Part shown: piece by piece, positions 44,721 through 55,201 of the stretch
Position numbering within the stretch: position 1 is the stretch's first letter
Layout: the number at the start of each line of letters is the position of its first letter
Assembly (NCBI RefSeq): GCF_905475465.1
Contig: NC_062238.1
Span: 8,350,501-8,414,500, forward strand
From: Pieris napi
Lineage: Eukaryota > Arthropoda > Insecta > Lepidoptera > Pieridae
Length of the DNA stretch: 64,000 bases
Direction of reading: 5' to 3'
Translations under genes and position numbers: made by a program
The notes under the pieces: model-generated
The model's input: only the letters and a program-made list of their open reading frames with translations
Database searches by the model: none
Told to the model about the DNA's origin: nothing

Positions 44721-44935
44721 CAAAGGTTAAAGGTGGGAACTGACCAACGTTACGAGGTGTAATGTAACATGTAATGTAATGTTACACAGCGAACATTCGT
44801 GCAGTCAGTACGTCGTGTTACGGGGAAACACGACTTAACACGACGTACTGACTGCACGAATGCTCGCTGTGTAACATTACATTACATGTTACATTACACC
44901 TCGTAACGTTGGTCAGTTCCCACCTTAATAACCTT
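44721..44935. mobile_element. Hairpin MITE, about 95-bp perfect arms
   Basis: AGGTGGGAACTGACCAACGT and its complement open arms that stay almost perfectly complementary to a short centre (CGGGGAAACACG near 44822-44833). The flanks AAAGGTTA/TAACCTTT are also inverted, so the true ends are uncertain. TTAA occurs next to each arm (44727-44730 and about 44925-44928). No coding capacity. Confidence 0.85.
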
Positions 44936-45257
44936 TGGCTGGCTAATTAGGTTTTCTCTGTTGTATCATCGAGAGTCATGTCAAACAAGACCGTATTAGG
45001 TATAAAAGATGGGATTTGTTAGCGTAATGAAAGCAAATATCTTTTTCATTTACGTTCTATAAAATAGTTTGAGCAAGAATTGTTTCATCAAAAGTGTGAC
45101 TTTGAACAAATTTGATTGATTGATTTTAAATTAGAATCTTTTTTCATCTTAAATAGATTTATGTCCAACACACATTCTTAACCTACAAAGGAAAATAATC
45201 AAAATATAAAATTATTTATAATTAAAAATTAATAAAAAAAAAATTTAAACAAATTTA

Positions 45258-45545
45258 AAAACTTTGGTCCCTGTGGAAACTTATTCGTTGAGCGAGGAAA
45301 CCACCAGATCTGGTACTATCTACCGGGCGTCAACTAAATGCTTTAATTAGCGCCTCTGCGCTTGAAACCCACGGCCCAAGAGTCTCTACTCCATAGGGAA
45401 CAACATCGAAGTTGGAGGATTTTTTATTCCGTTTATTATTTTCCGCCTGCTCTGCGGCCGCCCCAGCTTTTTTTGATTGTCCGAGGGAGGTGAGACGGGG
45501 CTTACGTGTCCACACAAGTAGCATCCCATACCAAAGCCACAACAT
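45258..45545 (-). pseudogene. LINE reverse transcriptase C-terminal remnant
   Basis: Minus frame: LLVWTRKPRLTSLGQSKKAG, AAAEQAENNKRNK, then FDVVPYGVETLGPWVSSAEA, LIKAFS, an in-frame stop, RPVDSTRSGGFLAQRISF. The block VPxxVETLGPW followed 25-30 residues later by S-G-x-F-L-x-QRIS is the C-terminal signature of a widespread group of invertebrate retrotransposon polyproteins. The stop and the loss of the QRG end show it is inactive. The clade cannot be fixed from this part. Confidence 0.7.
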
Positions 45546-46004
45546 TTCGCAGCTAAATAATGATCAAGTAAAACGCGGACGCACTAATGAAACCTGGGTA
45601 CAGCAATCCATAATCACAAATAGGTCTTATTTTAAAAAACATTACATTGTAAAACTTATTGCCAAAATAAAACGAAAGATTCACTGTAACATGCCGTCAA
45701 GTCAGCGCGTGTTATTGAAAGTCCAATTAATGCCTCAATCGGGTCAGACCACCCACTTGCTCCGGATTTAACACTCAACTCTGATTTATACTTGCTGCCA
45801 CATTAATGAGATTAGCGACTGGCGAGTTATACAAGTAGTTTTGTCTAAGTACTTATAAGGTTTTTTATTTTATTTACGAACTCGATTGGATTTTTCTTTG
45901 TGTCTAAGTGGACGGCTGACCTAGCCACTTGTTAAACAATATTCTTGCATAATATTTATTCTTTAGCAAGTTCATAGGAGTATTGGCATATCATTAAATA
46001 CGCT
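45546..46004. other. Unassigned sequence
   Basis: Nothing recognised. Confidence 0.5.
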
Positions 46005-46239
46005 CTGCCTTGTGATTCTGTAACTCAATTTTCGAACTCACAAAGCAGATTTCGCAGCCGCGGTCGCGCTCAAGCAGTCATTTTACGATTTGGCATTTTG
46101 ATTAACAACAAACTACAAGCTCCCTCCTTATCAGAATGCCAAATCGTAAAATGACTGCTTCACGATTGATTTGAGCGCGACCGCGGCTGCGAAAACCGGT
46201 GTGTGAGTTAGAAAACTGAGTTACAGAATCGCAAGGCTG
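46005..46239. mobile_element. Hairpin MITE, family P, copy 3
   Basis: CTGCCTTGTGATTCTGTAAC to the complementary end, with a palindromic body containing AATGCCAAATCGTAAAATGA. A small deletion in the left arm (CGCTCAAGCAGTCATT) removes the TTGAG-ATTGATTCGTG part present on the right. Confidence 0.88.
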
Positions 46240-46554
46240 ATGTTTGCGATGTTAATAGTTACATTCTAAACAAAAAATGAATAAAACTTTATATACTACA
46301 AATATTTTTGTATTGTCTATCATGAAATCGGGTAGAAGTACAAGTTGTTTTAAATTGTTATTATATCTAGAAAATACTTGCCAAATATTAAGATACGACT
46401 ATGTTTGCTGACTACATAGAAGACAAATTAAACAAAGTGCTTTCAAAGTAGGTTACACGTTATTCTTCTATAAAAATATACAGAGAAAAAATCTAATCTA
46501 TTAATTTTGATATTTTTTACCCTCAAAATTAGTACATGTGTACGTTATTTCATA

Positions 46555-46840
46555 GAACAGGAGGCAAACAAGGAGGCTTACCTCATGTTAAGTGATACTG
46601 CCTCCAATGCAGTATGCAGTAGACTCAATGCCAGAGAGAATTTCAAGAATTGGTACGCTCTTTTCTTAAAGTAAAATATACCTTAGTAGGTAGCTGGTGC
46701 CTCAGTGAAGATGCGCGACAAAAACTGCCGATAAAGCTCAGTTGTGGAGTTGGATCAGTTGAGGACATTTTGTGGATCAAAAATATCTCGGGTAGAATTT
46801 CGTATTCTGCTTCGACGTCCAACACTGAAACGTTTGCTTT
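46555..46840 (-). pseudogene. LINE 3' end with short coding remnant, family D, copy 3
   Basis: On the minus strand a frame ends LRHQLPTKVYFTLRKERTNS, then the tail GGCAGTATCACTTAACATGA and GTTTGCCTCCTGTTCTATGA. This parallels the plus-strand copies at 52530 and 56561 (QLPAKV, then QFDLGSFK), so it is the C terminus plus 3' untranslated region of one LINE family. Confidence 0.6.
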
Positions 46841-47164
46841 ATACCAAACAGTGCTAAACTAAAATCGCTCTCGCTTCGTCTATCAATGTGTTATAGGTAA
46901 TATTGTCATTGATGCCTCTTCAGGCTCGTTGACGGTTTTTGTTGTACGTAATTGCAATCGATATCTATGAGTATATATCGCATTTTTATCGGAAATTACT
47001 TCACGTTGATTAAGATACAATTGTTATCATTTTATTTATTACACACTTATACCAAGAATCCTTTTGTGGCTCATACTTTTCTATAGTTGTTAAATAGTAT
47101 ATTTTTAAACAATAGTGTAATGAATGCAACTTTGTACACGTTTATCTTTTAAAAGTTATGCATG

Positions 47165-47310
47165 AACTTAAAGCGTATCAATTCCTAAAAGGCCGTCAAC
47201 GCACTCGCGAGCCCTCTGGCATATATGTATATTTAAGTCATATATTTATATGACTTAAAATTAAATAAGCACTCTGCCCGTTTACACCGTTTTCTATAAA
47301 AAAAACCTTA
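47165..47310 (+). mobile_element. LINE 3' end, family D, copy 4
   Basis: AAGCGTATCAATTCCTAAAA, CGCACTCGCGAGCCCTCTGG and, after an AT insertion with a small palindrome (47232-47258), TGCCCGTTTACACCGTTTTC and TATAAAAAAAA. Confidence 0.65.
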
Positions 47311-47646
47311 CTGCGCGAAAAAAGCTATAACATTCTTTCTTTGTTTTCTATCCTTTATTTATTAAGAACTCGAAAATATATCAAATAGATATGTTATACC
47401 TTATTTTCAGAATGATTAGTGATAATTCTATAGATTGTTAAAAAGCTACGCAATATATCATTTTTATCTATGATACGATATTTGCTTGAACAGTGTAAAG
47501 AATTATTTTATTAAAGAAAATTTATTATGTATTTAAATGTAGGTATGTAAACTGTTTTCTTTCAGCCTTGGAAGTAACATGTTGGAAGTCCATGTGTCCT
47601 TTTTTATTGTTGTCTCTTTCACTGTTTAATATGAATAAATAAATCT

Positions 47647-47881
47647 GTGGCGTGACAATCTTTTTAGGTCTGGGCCTCAGATTTCTGTTTCATGTAATCA
47701 ATCTATTAGCCTCCTGTGCCTGATCCGTAGATTGTTTGGGTCTAAGGCAAGCCGGGTTCCTCACGATGTGTTCCTTCAGCGTTCGAACGAATGTTAAATG
47801 CGCACACAGAATGAAAGTCCATTGGTGTCCAGCCGGGGATCAGGGATGAGAGTCTCACGCTTTAGCCATTAGGCCAACCTT
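47647..47881 (-). mobile_element. tRNA-headed SINE, family C, copy 5
   Basis: Has GTTGGCCTAATGGC at the head and the TGGCGTGACAATC end. The B-box region is partly deleted (CCGGGGATCAGGG). It sits directly after an ATAAATAAAT tail of an older element. Confidence 0.82.
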
Positions 47882-49194
47882 CCTTTTTCCCTGTTAACAT
47901 GAATTACGTAGTTTTCACTTGATCTTATTATTATTACTTTTTTCTACTGTATTACTGTACGAATTGTAAATAAATAAATAACATTTCAAAATTCAAAATC
48001 TCTCATCTAAATATCGGGAATATTGTTAATTTGAAACATTCCTTCAATTATTGACGCCCTCAGATTTCCTTGTATAATTTGATTTTGTCATTTATCACTT
48101 GTAATTCTCCTTGATAGGTGTAATTTAAGGGTTTGGTTTGAGTGCTCCGTTGTAGGGTTGGCAAAATAAACATTGATTAAAATTTGAATATTTGAATTCA
48201 AATTAATTTTATACTCGACCCGGTTTCGCACCCAGAACACTTGATAAATGATATACATGTAAAGAATAATTAATAAATAATAATAATTAAAATTTCTTTT
48301 AGATTGTTAATTATCTGTCAATTGTTAATTGTAATATTAAGAGTTTGTTAGTCTGTGAAAATAGATGTGTGATTTGGCATTTTACAAAATAATTTCTGTT
48401 ATTTTCGGATTTTAATTAGGAATAATTTAAAATTATTATTTCTCTACATGTTGTTTCTATAATTATTTCAGGTAATTGATTAATTATTAATTACTCTACG
48501 TAAATTTATTTTTTGGTTAATTAAAGGGTTTAAGATCTTTGTTTAAACTTAGGTTAGAATAAATCTATAATTATTGCAACACATTGGAATTACATTCATC
48601 ATATTCAAACAACGTTCTCGTGCATATCTTTATACATTGATGAAAAATCCTATAATTTTTTTTTTTTGAGTTAATCACGAACAGACGCGGCTAGAGTGTT
48701 GTTTTATAGCTTTCTTGAGGGTTGTTAAGTTTGTATTATCAAACCTAACTTTAACCAACGCTTAACTGTAAAATTTAAATGGCCATTACCCTGAAAAATA
48801 ATAATACTTTCTACTTAAAACTAATTAATTAATAATTATTCCGTGATATGATATAGAAATTTCTTCACAATGAAGTTCCATGTGATTAAAAAAATGTGTG
48901 CGTGTACTAGGTACACGTAAGAAGTGAAACTTCTTTATGGCCTTATTTTTCGAAAAATGATCTACTATATGCAACTTTACAGAAATTGGTTAAATAAAGT
49001 TAAATTAGATAAAGTTTAACAAAAGGCTTTTATTATCATAGACATGAATACAAATACAATTATTTCATTTTAACTTATTACTGTACTAGGTACTATGTAG
49101 TACTAAGATTATTACAGAATTTCATTAATTGTAATACAATTATTAGTATTACTATCATTGTTATCGTTATTATATATTTTTGTTACTAATGGCT
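47882..49194. other. Unassigned AT-rich sequence
   Basis: A family G end fragment (GTGCGTGTACTAGGTACACG, AAGTGAAACTTCTTTATGGC) is at about 48898-48942. A GGGTTGGCAAAATAAACATT patch near 48155 is not identified. Confidence 0.45.
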
Positions 49195-49234
49195 TCGAAT
49201 CTCTTCGGATCAACCGTGGTAGGTACACGAAAAA

Positions 49235-49469
49235 GATGGCGCGTAACCGAAAAACGTGACAAATGTGTGTAAATTTTTTTCCAACGCCGATAAAGAAGTT
49301 TGACTTCAAAAAGCAACATGGCGCGTAACCTGCTACAAAATTTCTCCCATACGTCGATAAAGAAGTTTCACTTCAAAAGATGGCGCGTAACGGAAAAATG
49401 TGACGCGTAACGAAAAAATGTTACACTAAATTTTTTTCCAACCCCGATAAAGAAGTTTCACTTCAAAAA
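49235..49469. repeat. Three tandem copies of a family G terminal block
   Basis: GATGGCGCGTAAC recurs at about 49235, 49317 and 49380, each followed within 50-75 bases by GATAAAGAAGTTTCACTTCA (the first with one change). Units are about 62-90 bases long. The repeated block contains the palindromic end of family G. Confidence 0.75.
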
Positions 49470-49816
49470 TACATTTTAATCCACGTTCTCTGATTTTTTT
49501 ATTTTATGATGACATTATAAATGCCACAGAGTTCCAAAAGTTGCTCAATGGCTTTTTGATAGTCTACCTTTTAAATGAATTTCTTTGGTAACCCTTCTAT
49601 CTAATCTCGCATCTGAAGGGGTTTTCAACTTTTCGGCTGCTAATTGAGGCCCTTTATTCCGAATGCTTGTGAATAATGTCTTGACAAGAACAAATGACTG
49701 CGCCTATGTTTACGTACTAGGCCTTTTTGGGATAAGGAGAAAAATTCATCGTATTACAAATTAATTTACGTAATTTTTTTTGTTAGTGCACGATGATATT
49801 TAAAAATAAAATAAAT
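49470..49816. other. Unassigned sequence
   Basis: Nothing recognised. Confidence 0.5.
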
Positions 49817-50079
49817 CAGTAGCACTACAACATTTTTAGGTCTGGGCCTCAGATTTCTGTATCTGTTTCATGATCATTTGTCAATCTAATAGGTAAGTAG
49901 GTGCTTGACACACACCGTCGAATTTTTGGATCTAAGGCAAGCCGGTTTCCTCACGATGTATTCCTTCACCGTTCGAGCGAATGTTAAATGCGTACATAGC
50001 AAGAAAGTCCATTGGTGCACACCCGGGGATAGAACCTACGACCTCAGGAATATTTAGGGTCACACGGCCAACTTTGCTC
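49817..50079 (-). mobile_element. tRNA-headed SINE, family C, copy 6
   Basis: Complete at the tail end (CAGTAGCACTACAAC, GGGCCTCAGATTTCTGTATC), with a diverged head (GTTGGCCGTGTGACCC on the minus strand). Confidence 0.85.
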
Positions 50080-50111
50080 AATGCAGTCCAAATGGTGGTA
50101 TTTACATAAAT

Positions 50112-50413
50112 AACTAGCTGACCGGGCAAACGTCGTTTTGCCATGTATATCATTTATAATAAAAAAATAGGGGTTAATCGTAGAGGGATGAAAGTTAGGG
50201 GTTGTATGTATTTTTTAATGCTCTATCATAAAAAAATAGAAATTAAAAATTTTGTCTAAAACATAAAAAAAAAATTTAGAGGGGTGAAAAATAGATGTTG
50301 GCCGATTCTCATAGATACCGGATAAGCACAAAAAATTTCAACAAAATCGGTCAAGCCGTTTCGGAGGAGTATGGCAACGAAAACTGTGACACGAGAATTT
50401 TATATATTAGATT
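50112..50413 (+). mobile_element. LINE tail, 'ACTAGCTGACC' class, copy 3
   Basis: AACTAGCTGACCGGGCAAAC to TATATATTAGATTTAA. It is close to the copy at 22282 over its full length, with CAAAATCGGTCAAGCCGTTT before the end. Confidence 0.65.
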
Positions 50414-51563
50414 TAATTACACAGATGTTTATTGACCGGGGCTAAGTCGATGACAATTTACTGAAGTGTCATTAAATACTGCCACATAGGACCAGACGAT
50501 TATATCAGCGTTTGCTAACTATAACATCTATTTTCAACATAAATCCACTCAAAACAATTCCACTCGTTATCCCTCGAATTCCCTCACTAATGTTAATAAT
50601 CGGATCTTCAATCCCCGAGGTATTATAGAAGTTTAATGCCATGTCTGTGTTCTCAAGTGTAAAAAGTTTATTCAGCAGTGAATTAAAGTGTTGAATTTAG
50701 CATTAATGTTTGTTTAGATTGCATTATAAACATTTATATATTTAAGCTCAAGGGCGGATAGGGGAGGGGTCACACAGTCATCGATAGATTTCTATAAATA
50801 AAATCGTCGCGCACGTGTTGTTTATAGTGTATACGTGACTGATTTTTATTGTTTTCAAAAAATTCGTAAACTGGCTTTCAGTATCAATTAAATTTTTGAA
50901 GTAATACTTCTTTAGGCGCGTAATGAATCAAAGAAATTGAGCAATGCTTTTACACAAAGACCTATTGTTACTTACTTAAAAGGTTATGAATATATAAATA
51001 ATAATAATAATTGTTATTATTAATATTAATTAATAATTGAATAATATACTAAATATTATTAAATTATTAACGTTAAATATTTATTATTAATTATTAAGCC
51101 AAAGAAGTATAACTTCTTACGCGCGTACATAAGTACACGCACCCTTTTTTTTTAACAGAGACCCAGTCCACGAAGGCATGAGCTGCGAAAGTGTCAGTAA
51201 AATCCCATCAGGCTCATTACCGACAATTCCGGTAGTGGATTCGATTCCCTATTCATAAGTTTTTCTGATATATCATCATCGCGACGTAATTAAAAATTTA
51301 TTTAAATTAAAAACGGGCCTAACGTAAATACAAATTTGTATTCTTTAGACTTTAATAAAACAACCATAGACCATTGAATTATTTATAACGTAACGTTCAT
51401 AATATTACTTAAATGCCTTATATACGCTACAAAACGTAATCATTATATTTTAACCGAGCAGAAAAGTTTGTTGCAAGCTTAATCTAGAACGAAATTGTAC
51501 CTGAACAGTGTGGATAGTTACGAAACTACAAGCTACAATTAAAATAAAGGAAAAAGCATTTAG
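50414..51563. other. Unassigned sequence with family G fragments
   Basis: Fragments GAAGTAATACTTCTTTAGGC (about 50898) and AAGAAGTATAACTTCTTACG with GTACATAAGTACACGCACCC (about 51103-51145) frame an AT-rich spacer and may be the two ends of one degraded family G copy. Confidence 0.4.
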
Positions 51564-51578
51564 ATACAAAAAAGAAAA

Positions 51579-51860
51579 ACCAGTGGCGCTACAACCTCTT
51601 TTAGGGCCTCAGATTTCTGAATCTGTTGCATCATTTTTCAATCTAATAGGCAAGTAGGTGATCAGCCTCCTGTGCCTGACACACGCCGTCGACTTTTTGG
51701 GTCTAAGACATGTCGGTTTCCTCACGATGATTTCCTTCACCGTTCGAGCGAATGTTAAATGCGCACATAGAAAGAAAGTCCATTGGTGCACAGTCGGGGA
51801 TCGAACCTTCGACCTCAGGGATGACAGTCGCACGCTGAAGCCACTAGGCCAACACTGCTC
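51579..51860 (-). mobile_element. tRNA-headed SINE, family C, copy 7, with 15-bp target duplication
   Basis: Complete and little diverged. It is flanked by perfect direct repeats ATACAAAAAAGAAAA (51564-51578, 51861-51875). The minus-strand head GAGCAGTGTTGGCCTAGTGG and the tail CCAGTGG-complement define the ends of the family. The A-rich duplication fits LINE-driven target-primed insertion. Confidence 0.93.
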
Positions 51861-52164
51861 ATACAAAAAAGAAAATCAATATTTAATCCTTGTTCAAATC
51901 TGGATAGTTAATGAATTGAAATGACAATACTATTCCGCTACACTTAATGAGGCGTAACAGCAAATTACTCTGGTAATATAAACGATCTTCCAATCCATTA
52001 AGCTGTTAAGAATTTAGCCGTTCACTGGAATCACGGATGTACTCCGCCCTACTGTGCGTCAGTGAACAGGAGCGGATTTAATAATAATAATTGTTAATTA
52101 AGCATCATTTATTGAATTGAAAAGTCTTTGTTTTTAATTTATGTTATTATTATTAATTACTTAA

Positions 52165-52311
52165 GATGTCATGTGGAACATGGTGTAATGGTTGCAGCTC
52201 CTTACAAACGTTGTGTAAAAAAAAAAAAACGGCGATTAAAAAGAGTGACGAGACGAATCACAAGTGTACATTGTGTTACCTACGTGAATAAATGATTTTT
52301 GAATTTTGAAT
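52165..52311 (+). mobile_element. LINE-tail-like repeat, family A, copy 7 (internal deletion)
   Basis: Runs from ATGTCATGTGGAACATGGTG through GATTAAAAAGAGTGACGA directly into GAATCACAAGTGTACATTGT, so the middle (GAAGAACTGG block) is deleted. It ends with a TTGAATT tail. Confidence 0.65.
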
Positions 52312-52529
52312 TTGAAACATTCATCCATCTTTACAAAATATACACCTATAATTTTATACAGAAAAATAAGTAAATAAATTAGATAGAGTATAGGCCTCTT
52401 CCAGTTGGCTTCATCTCTCTCTATTCTGAGCATTGTTCACCCAATGTTCTCCACCAGTGAAGGAACGGATTTACTCTTATATAAATGTTATAAGTATTAA
52501 GAACATTAATAATGCTTAAGTATTTCCGA

Positions 52530-52692
52530 ACCAATTCGACTTAGGGTCCTTCAAGAAAAGAGCGTACCAATTCTTAAAAGGCCGGCGACGCACTCGCGAG
52601 CCCTCTGGCATTGAGAGTGACCATGGGCGGCGGTATCACTTAACATCAGGTGAGCCTCCTGCCCTTTTGCCCCCCGTTCTATAAAAAAAAAA
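52530..52692 (+). mobile_element. LINE 3' end, family D, copy 1
   Basis: Reads QFDLGSFKKRAYQFLKGRRR in one frame (CCAATTCGACTTAGGGTCCT), then GGCGGTATCACTTAACATCA, TGCCCTTTTGCCCCCCGTTC and TATAAAAAAAAA. It is the least diverged of five copies. Confidence 0.7.
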
Positions 52693-52899
52693 TTGGAATG
52701 GAGAGTCTGATACAAGGAAAACGAAAAATACAATATCTTTCTCAAAATTTGTCTATATTTCTTTAGAATCTTGCCACAGATAGTGAGAATAGTTTTTTTT
52801 ATTACACAATAATAAAAAGAAATCGTACGAAGACTTTTATATCATTGAAGCGGGTTACACAGGGGTAGGACTTTCGTTACAAAGATGTATTTGATAATT

Positions 52900-53178
52900 G
52901 ACGACTCATTGGTCTAGTGGTTAGTGCCCCTGACTGCGAATCCATGGGTCCCGGGTTCGATCCCCGGCTGAGACGAACATATCGATGTGATGAGCTTTTG
53001 GTGTTGTGCTTAGGTCTTGGGTGTTTAAATATGTATTTATATACCTACCTATCTATAATATGTATGTATATCCGTTGTCTAGTACCCATAACACAAGCTT
53101 TACCAGCTTAGCATTTGACTAGGTCAATTGGTGTGAATTGTCTTTAAAAAATATCAAATAAAAAATAAAATAAATAAA
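52900..53178 (+). mobile_element. tRNA-headed SINE, family B, copy 2 (complete)
   Basis: The head GACGACTCATTGGTCTAGTG has A-box-like TGGTCTAGTGG and B box GGGTTCGATCCCC spaced as in a tRNA. The body contains TTAGGTCTTGGGTGTTTAAA and GTCTAGTACCCATAACACAA, and the tail is AAATAAAAAATAAAATAAAT. No coding capacity. The head folds poorly at the anticodon arm, so the parent tRNA is not named. Confidence 0.88.
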
Positions 53179-54099
53179 TGTCACGGGAATCTATACACTC
53201 CAAAATATCATTAATTATTTTGTTTATGGAGTTGGAAAGCTTTGCCAATTAAGTATTATATAGTTTTCTTAAAGTTGAAGCTTAATTAAGTCTAGACAAT
53301 GTTATTAAAAATTAATTGACCTAGGATTCAACGAATTCTGTATTCTATAAAGTCAAAGGACAATTTTCCATTCCTTTTACATTCAAATTCGCAGCCCTGG
53401 TAAAATATTATTAAATCATAGTTAAGATCTGTTCGAATCCAAATTAAATACGAAATATATTTCACCAGATTGATATCAGCCCAAGAACGAACTGTGAACA
53501 GAACAGAACAGCATTATAGTGTATTTTAAGTACATTGTGGGTAATAAGCTTACACTTATAAACATTACTAACGTTGAACATGAAAAATCATCAAACATTT
53601 ATTACATAATTCATACCTTTCGTAGCGTCATGTATGTTTAATATTAATTCAATCCCGTTTAATGTATTGCATTTATTTAATCAAACCCGGAGGTCATAGG
53701 TTTGATTTCCAACCACTCAATTGCTTTATAAATAATATAATTTGCTCCTCATATAAAAAATATTAAATAAATTCGGCCCTGGTAAAGGAATATTTCTTCA
53801 AGCAAATGTTAAGAGCAACAAATCAATTCGGAGCGTTATATGAGCAACAGCCCAGAAAGGGTCTTCGAAACAAAAGAAACAATGTTCGCTATACTTCAAC
53901 TGAAGTGGGCATGTATCGTTAATGCTTCGTTTACATTGGGATAGTAACTCTCGGTGTGATTTAATTAAATGTAGGGAGCTCTATCCAATTACAAATAGTA
54001 GACAGTAGAACAATAAAAAACTTTTGCAAATGTGTATGAATTTTTATAGTCGCTACCTACATAAATGTAAGCACTGGAATAAGTCCGACGGCTAACAAC
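53179..54099. other. Unassigned AT-rich sequence
   Basis: GGAGGTCATAGGTTTGATTT near 53691 resembles a SINE B-box region, but no head or body accompanies it. Confidence 0.45.
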
Positions 54100-54200
54100 T
54101 GTCATTCGCCAGCTGACAAATCAACCTGTCTGCGGCAATTTTGTGGCGGTAACATTTAACATCACATGAGGTTCCTAGCCTGACCCTGCTCAATAAAAAA
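54100..54200 (+). mobile_element. LINE 3' end, family D, copy 5 (diverged)
   Basis: GGCGGTAACATTTAACATCA, GAGGTTCCTAGCCTGACCC and CAATAAAAAAATA follow the order of the family D tail. Confidence 0.5.
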
Positions 54201-54212
54201 ATATGTGTTATT

Positions 54213-54310
54213 AAGCGGTTGCCTGGAAGAGATCGCTCGAAAGCGATAAGGCCACCAGTTGCCCTTTGATTTAATTATGTTAAATTTTTACTATGTTAAT
54301 GCAACGAAGT
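54213..54310 (+). mobile_element. LINE 3' tail, family E, copy 2
   Basis: GCGGTTGCCTGGAAGAGATC, GCTCGAAAGCGATAAGGCCA and GTTGCCCTTTGATTTAATTA. Compare the inverted copy at 14825. Confidence 0.65.
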
Positions 54311-54830
54311 GGTATGTCTTCTTCTGGAGACAAAATATTGACGATTTTTATATTTGAATTCATAAAAACCTAATGTGAATGTCAAACAATGCTACAATTA
54401 TTACACGTCTTAAATAGATTGGCCGTTCGTTTCTGTTATGAGAAAACTATTACAATTCAAAATTTACGACCTATAATAACAGTTCCACATTCAAAAACAT
54501 GTTTATAATCATACTCTTTAATATTTAATATGACAATTGACATGACAGGTATAAGATTTCGAACAATGGGTGAGTATAGCAGAACATACAAACACAGCAC
54601 AGACAGGTTGTGCTCAGTAAAAGTAAATACCGCGTGAAATTGAAAGAGCGTCGGTCGAGTAGCACGTATCGTATCAGATGTTACACTTGACTAACACAAC
54701 TACACAAGTACACAGCTACACTTCGATATCAATGCGTAGACTCAATTACATGATTGAGTTTCCTTTCTTATGTTAGTGTAATTTTCTCAACATATTTTAA
54801 TTCTTGATTTGATTTCCGTAAATAGTAAAA
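54311..54830. other. Unassigned sequence
   Basis: Nothing recognised. Confidence 0.5.
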
Positions 54831-54886
54831 CAGTGGCGCTTAACCCTTGTTCTTGGCCTCAAATTTCTGTATCGGTTTATTGATAT

Positions 54887-55201
54887 TTTTGGAACGAAGT
54901 TCCTTATCGCGCGTTGTGAAAGGGGGCTAGACGGAAAAAATTCTTACGAAAAGTTGTCACGACACTTTTTTGCTATTTGCTATTGTAATACACCGGTTCT
55001 CGTCCGATCACCGACGTTAAGCAACGTCGGGCGAGGTCAGTACTTGGATGGGTGACCGCCTGGGAACACCTCGTGATGTTGGCTTTTTTAGATTAGTGTC
55101 GAGAAAATCTATCATACTGTTATGATACCAATTTACATATAAATTAATCGAAAGGAATTTCGTTCCATCCGGGTGTCCCTTGACACCTCTAAAGTTTTTT
55201 T
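54887..55201 (+). mobile_element. Helitron-like element carrying a 5S rRNA gene fragment, copy 1
   Basis: Begins in a T-run with GGAACGAAGTTCCTTATCGC. The inverted partner GGAATTTCGTTCC is at 55154-55166. A 6-bp stem GGTGTC-CCTT-GACACC (55172-55187) and CTAA (55189-55192) follow, then a T-run. This is the layout of Helentron-associated elements. Between 54987 and 55083 it holds 5S rRNA-like sequence. A second copy with the same order is at 59036, so the 5S piece is part of the family. The T-run flanks fit insertion between T residues, but a SINE-like origin (pol III, T-runs) is an alternative. Confidence 0.75.
54987..55083 (+). pseudogene. 5S rRNA gene fragment (lacks about the first 22 bases)
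   Basis: CACCGGTTCTCGTCCGATCA, GTTAAGCAACGTCGGGCGAG, GTCAGTACTTGGATGGGTGA and GGGAACACCTCGTGATGTTG are the insect 5S rRNA sequence from about base 22 to the end, followed directly by six T residues as in a functional 5S gene. The whole internal control region (A box, intermediate element, C box GGATGGGTGACCGCCTGGG) is kept. The 5' strand of helix I is gone, so the product could not fold as ribosomal 5S, but TFIIIA and pol III could in principle still act here. Confidence 0.9.

Noticed and set aside
44721..44935. miRNA gene
   Set aside because: The stem is far longer and more perfect than an animal pre-miRNA; a MITE explains it better.
19684..51924. Frames of 64-94 codons in and around the family C SINEs (19684, 21942, 49932, 51609, 51658)
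   Set aside because: They recur in the same place in each SINE copy and are non-coding by-products.
54987..55083. Functional 5S rRNA gene
   Set aside because: The first 22 or so bases, which form one strand of helix I, are missing, and the flanks are those of a mobile element in both copies.
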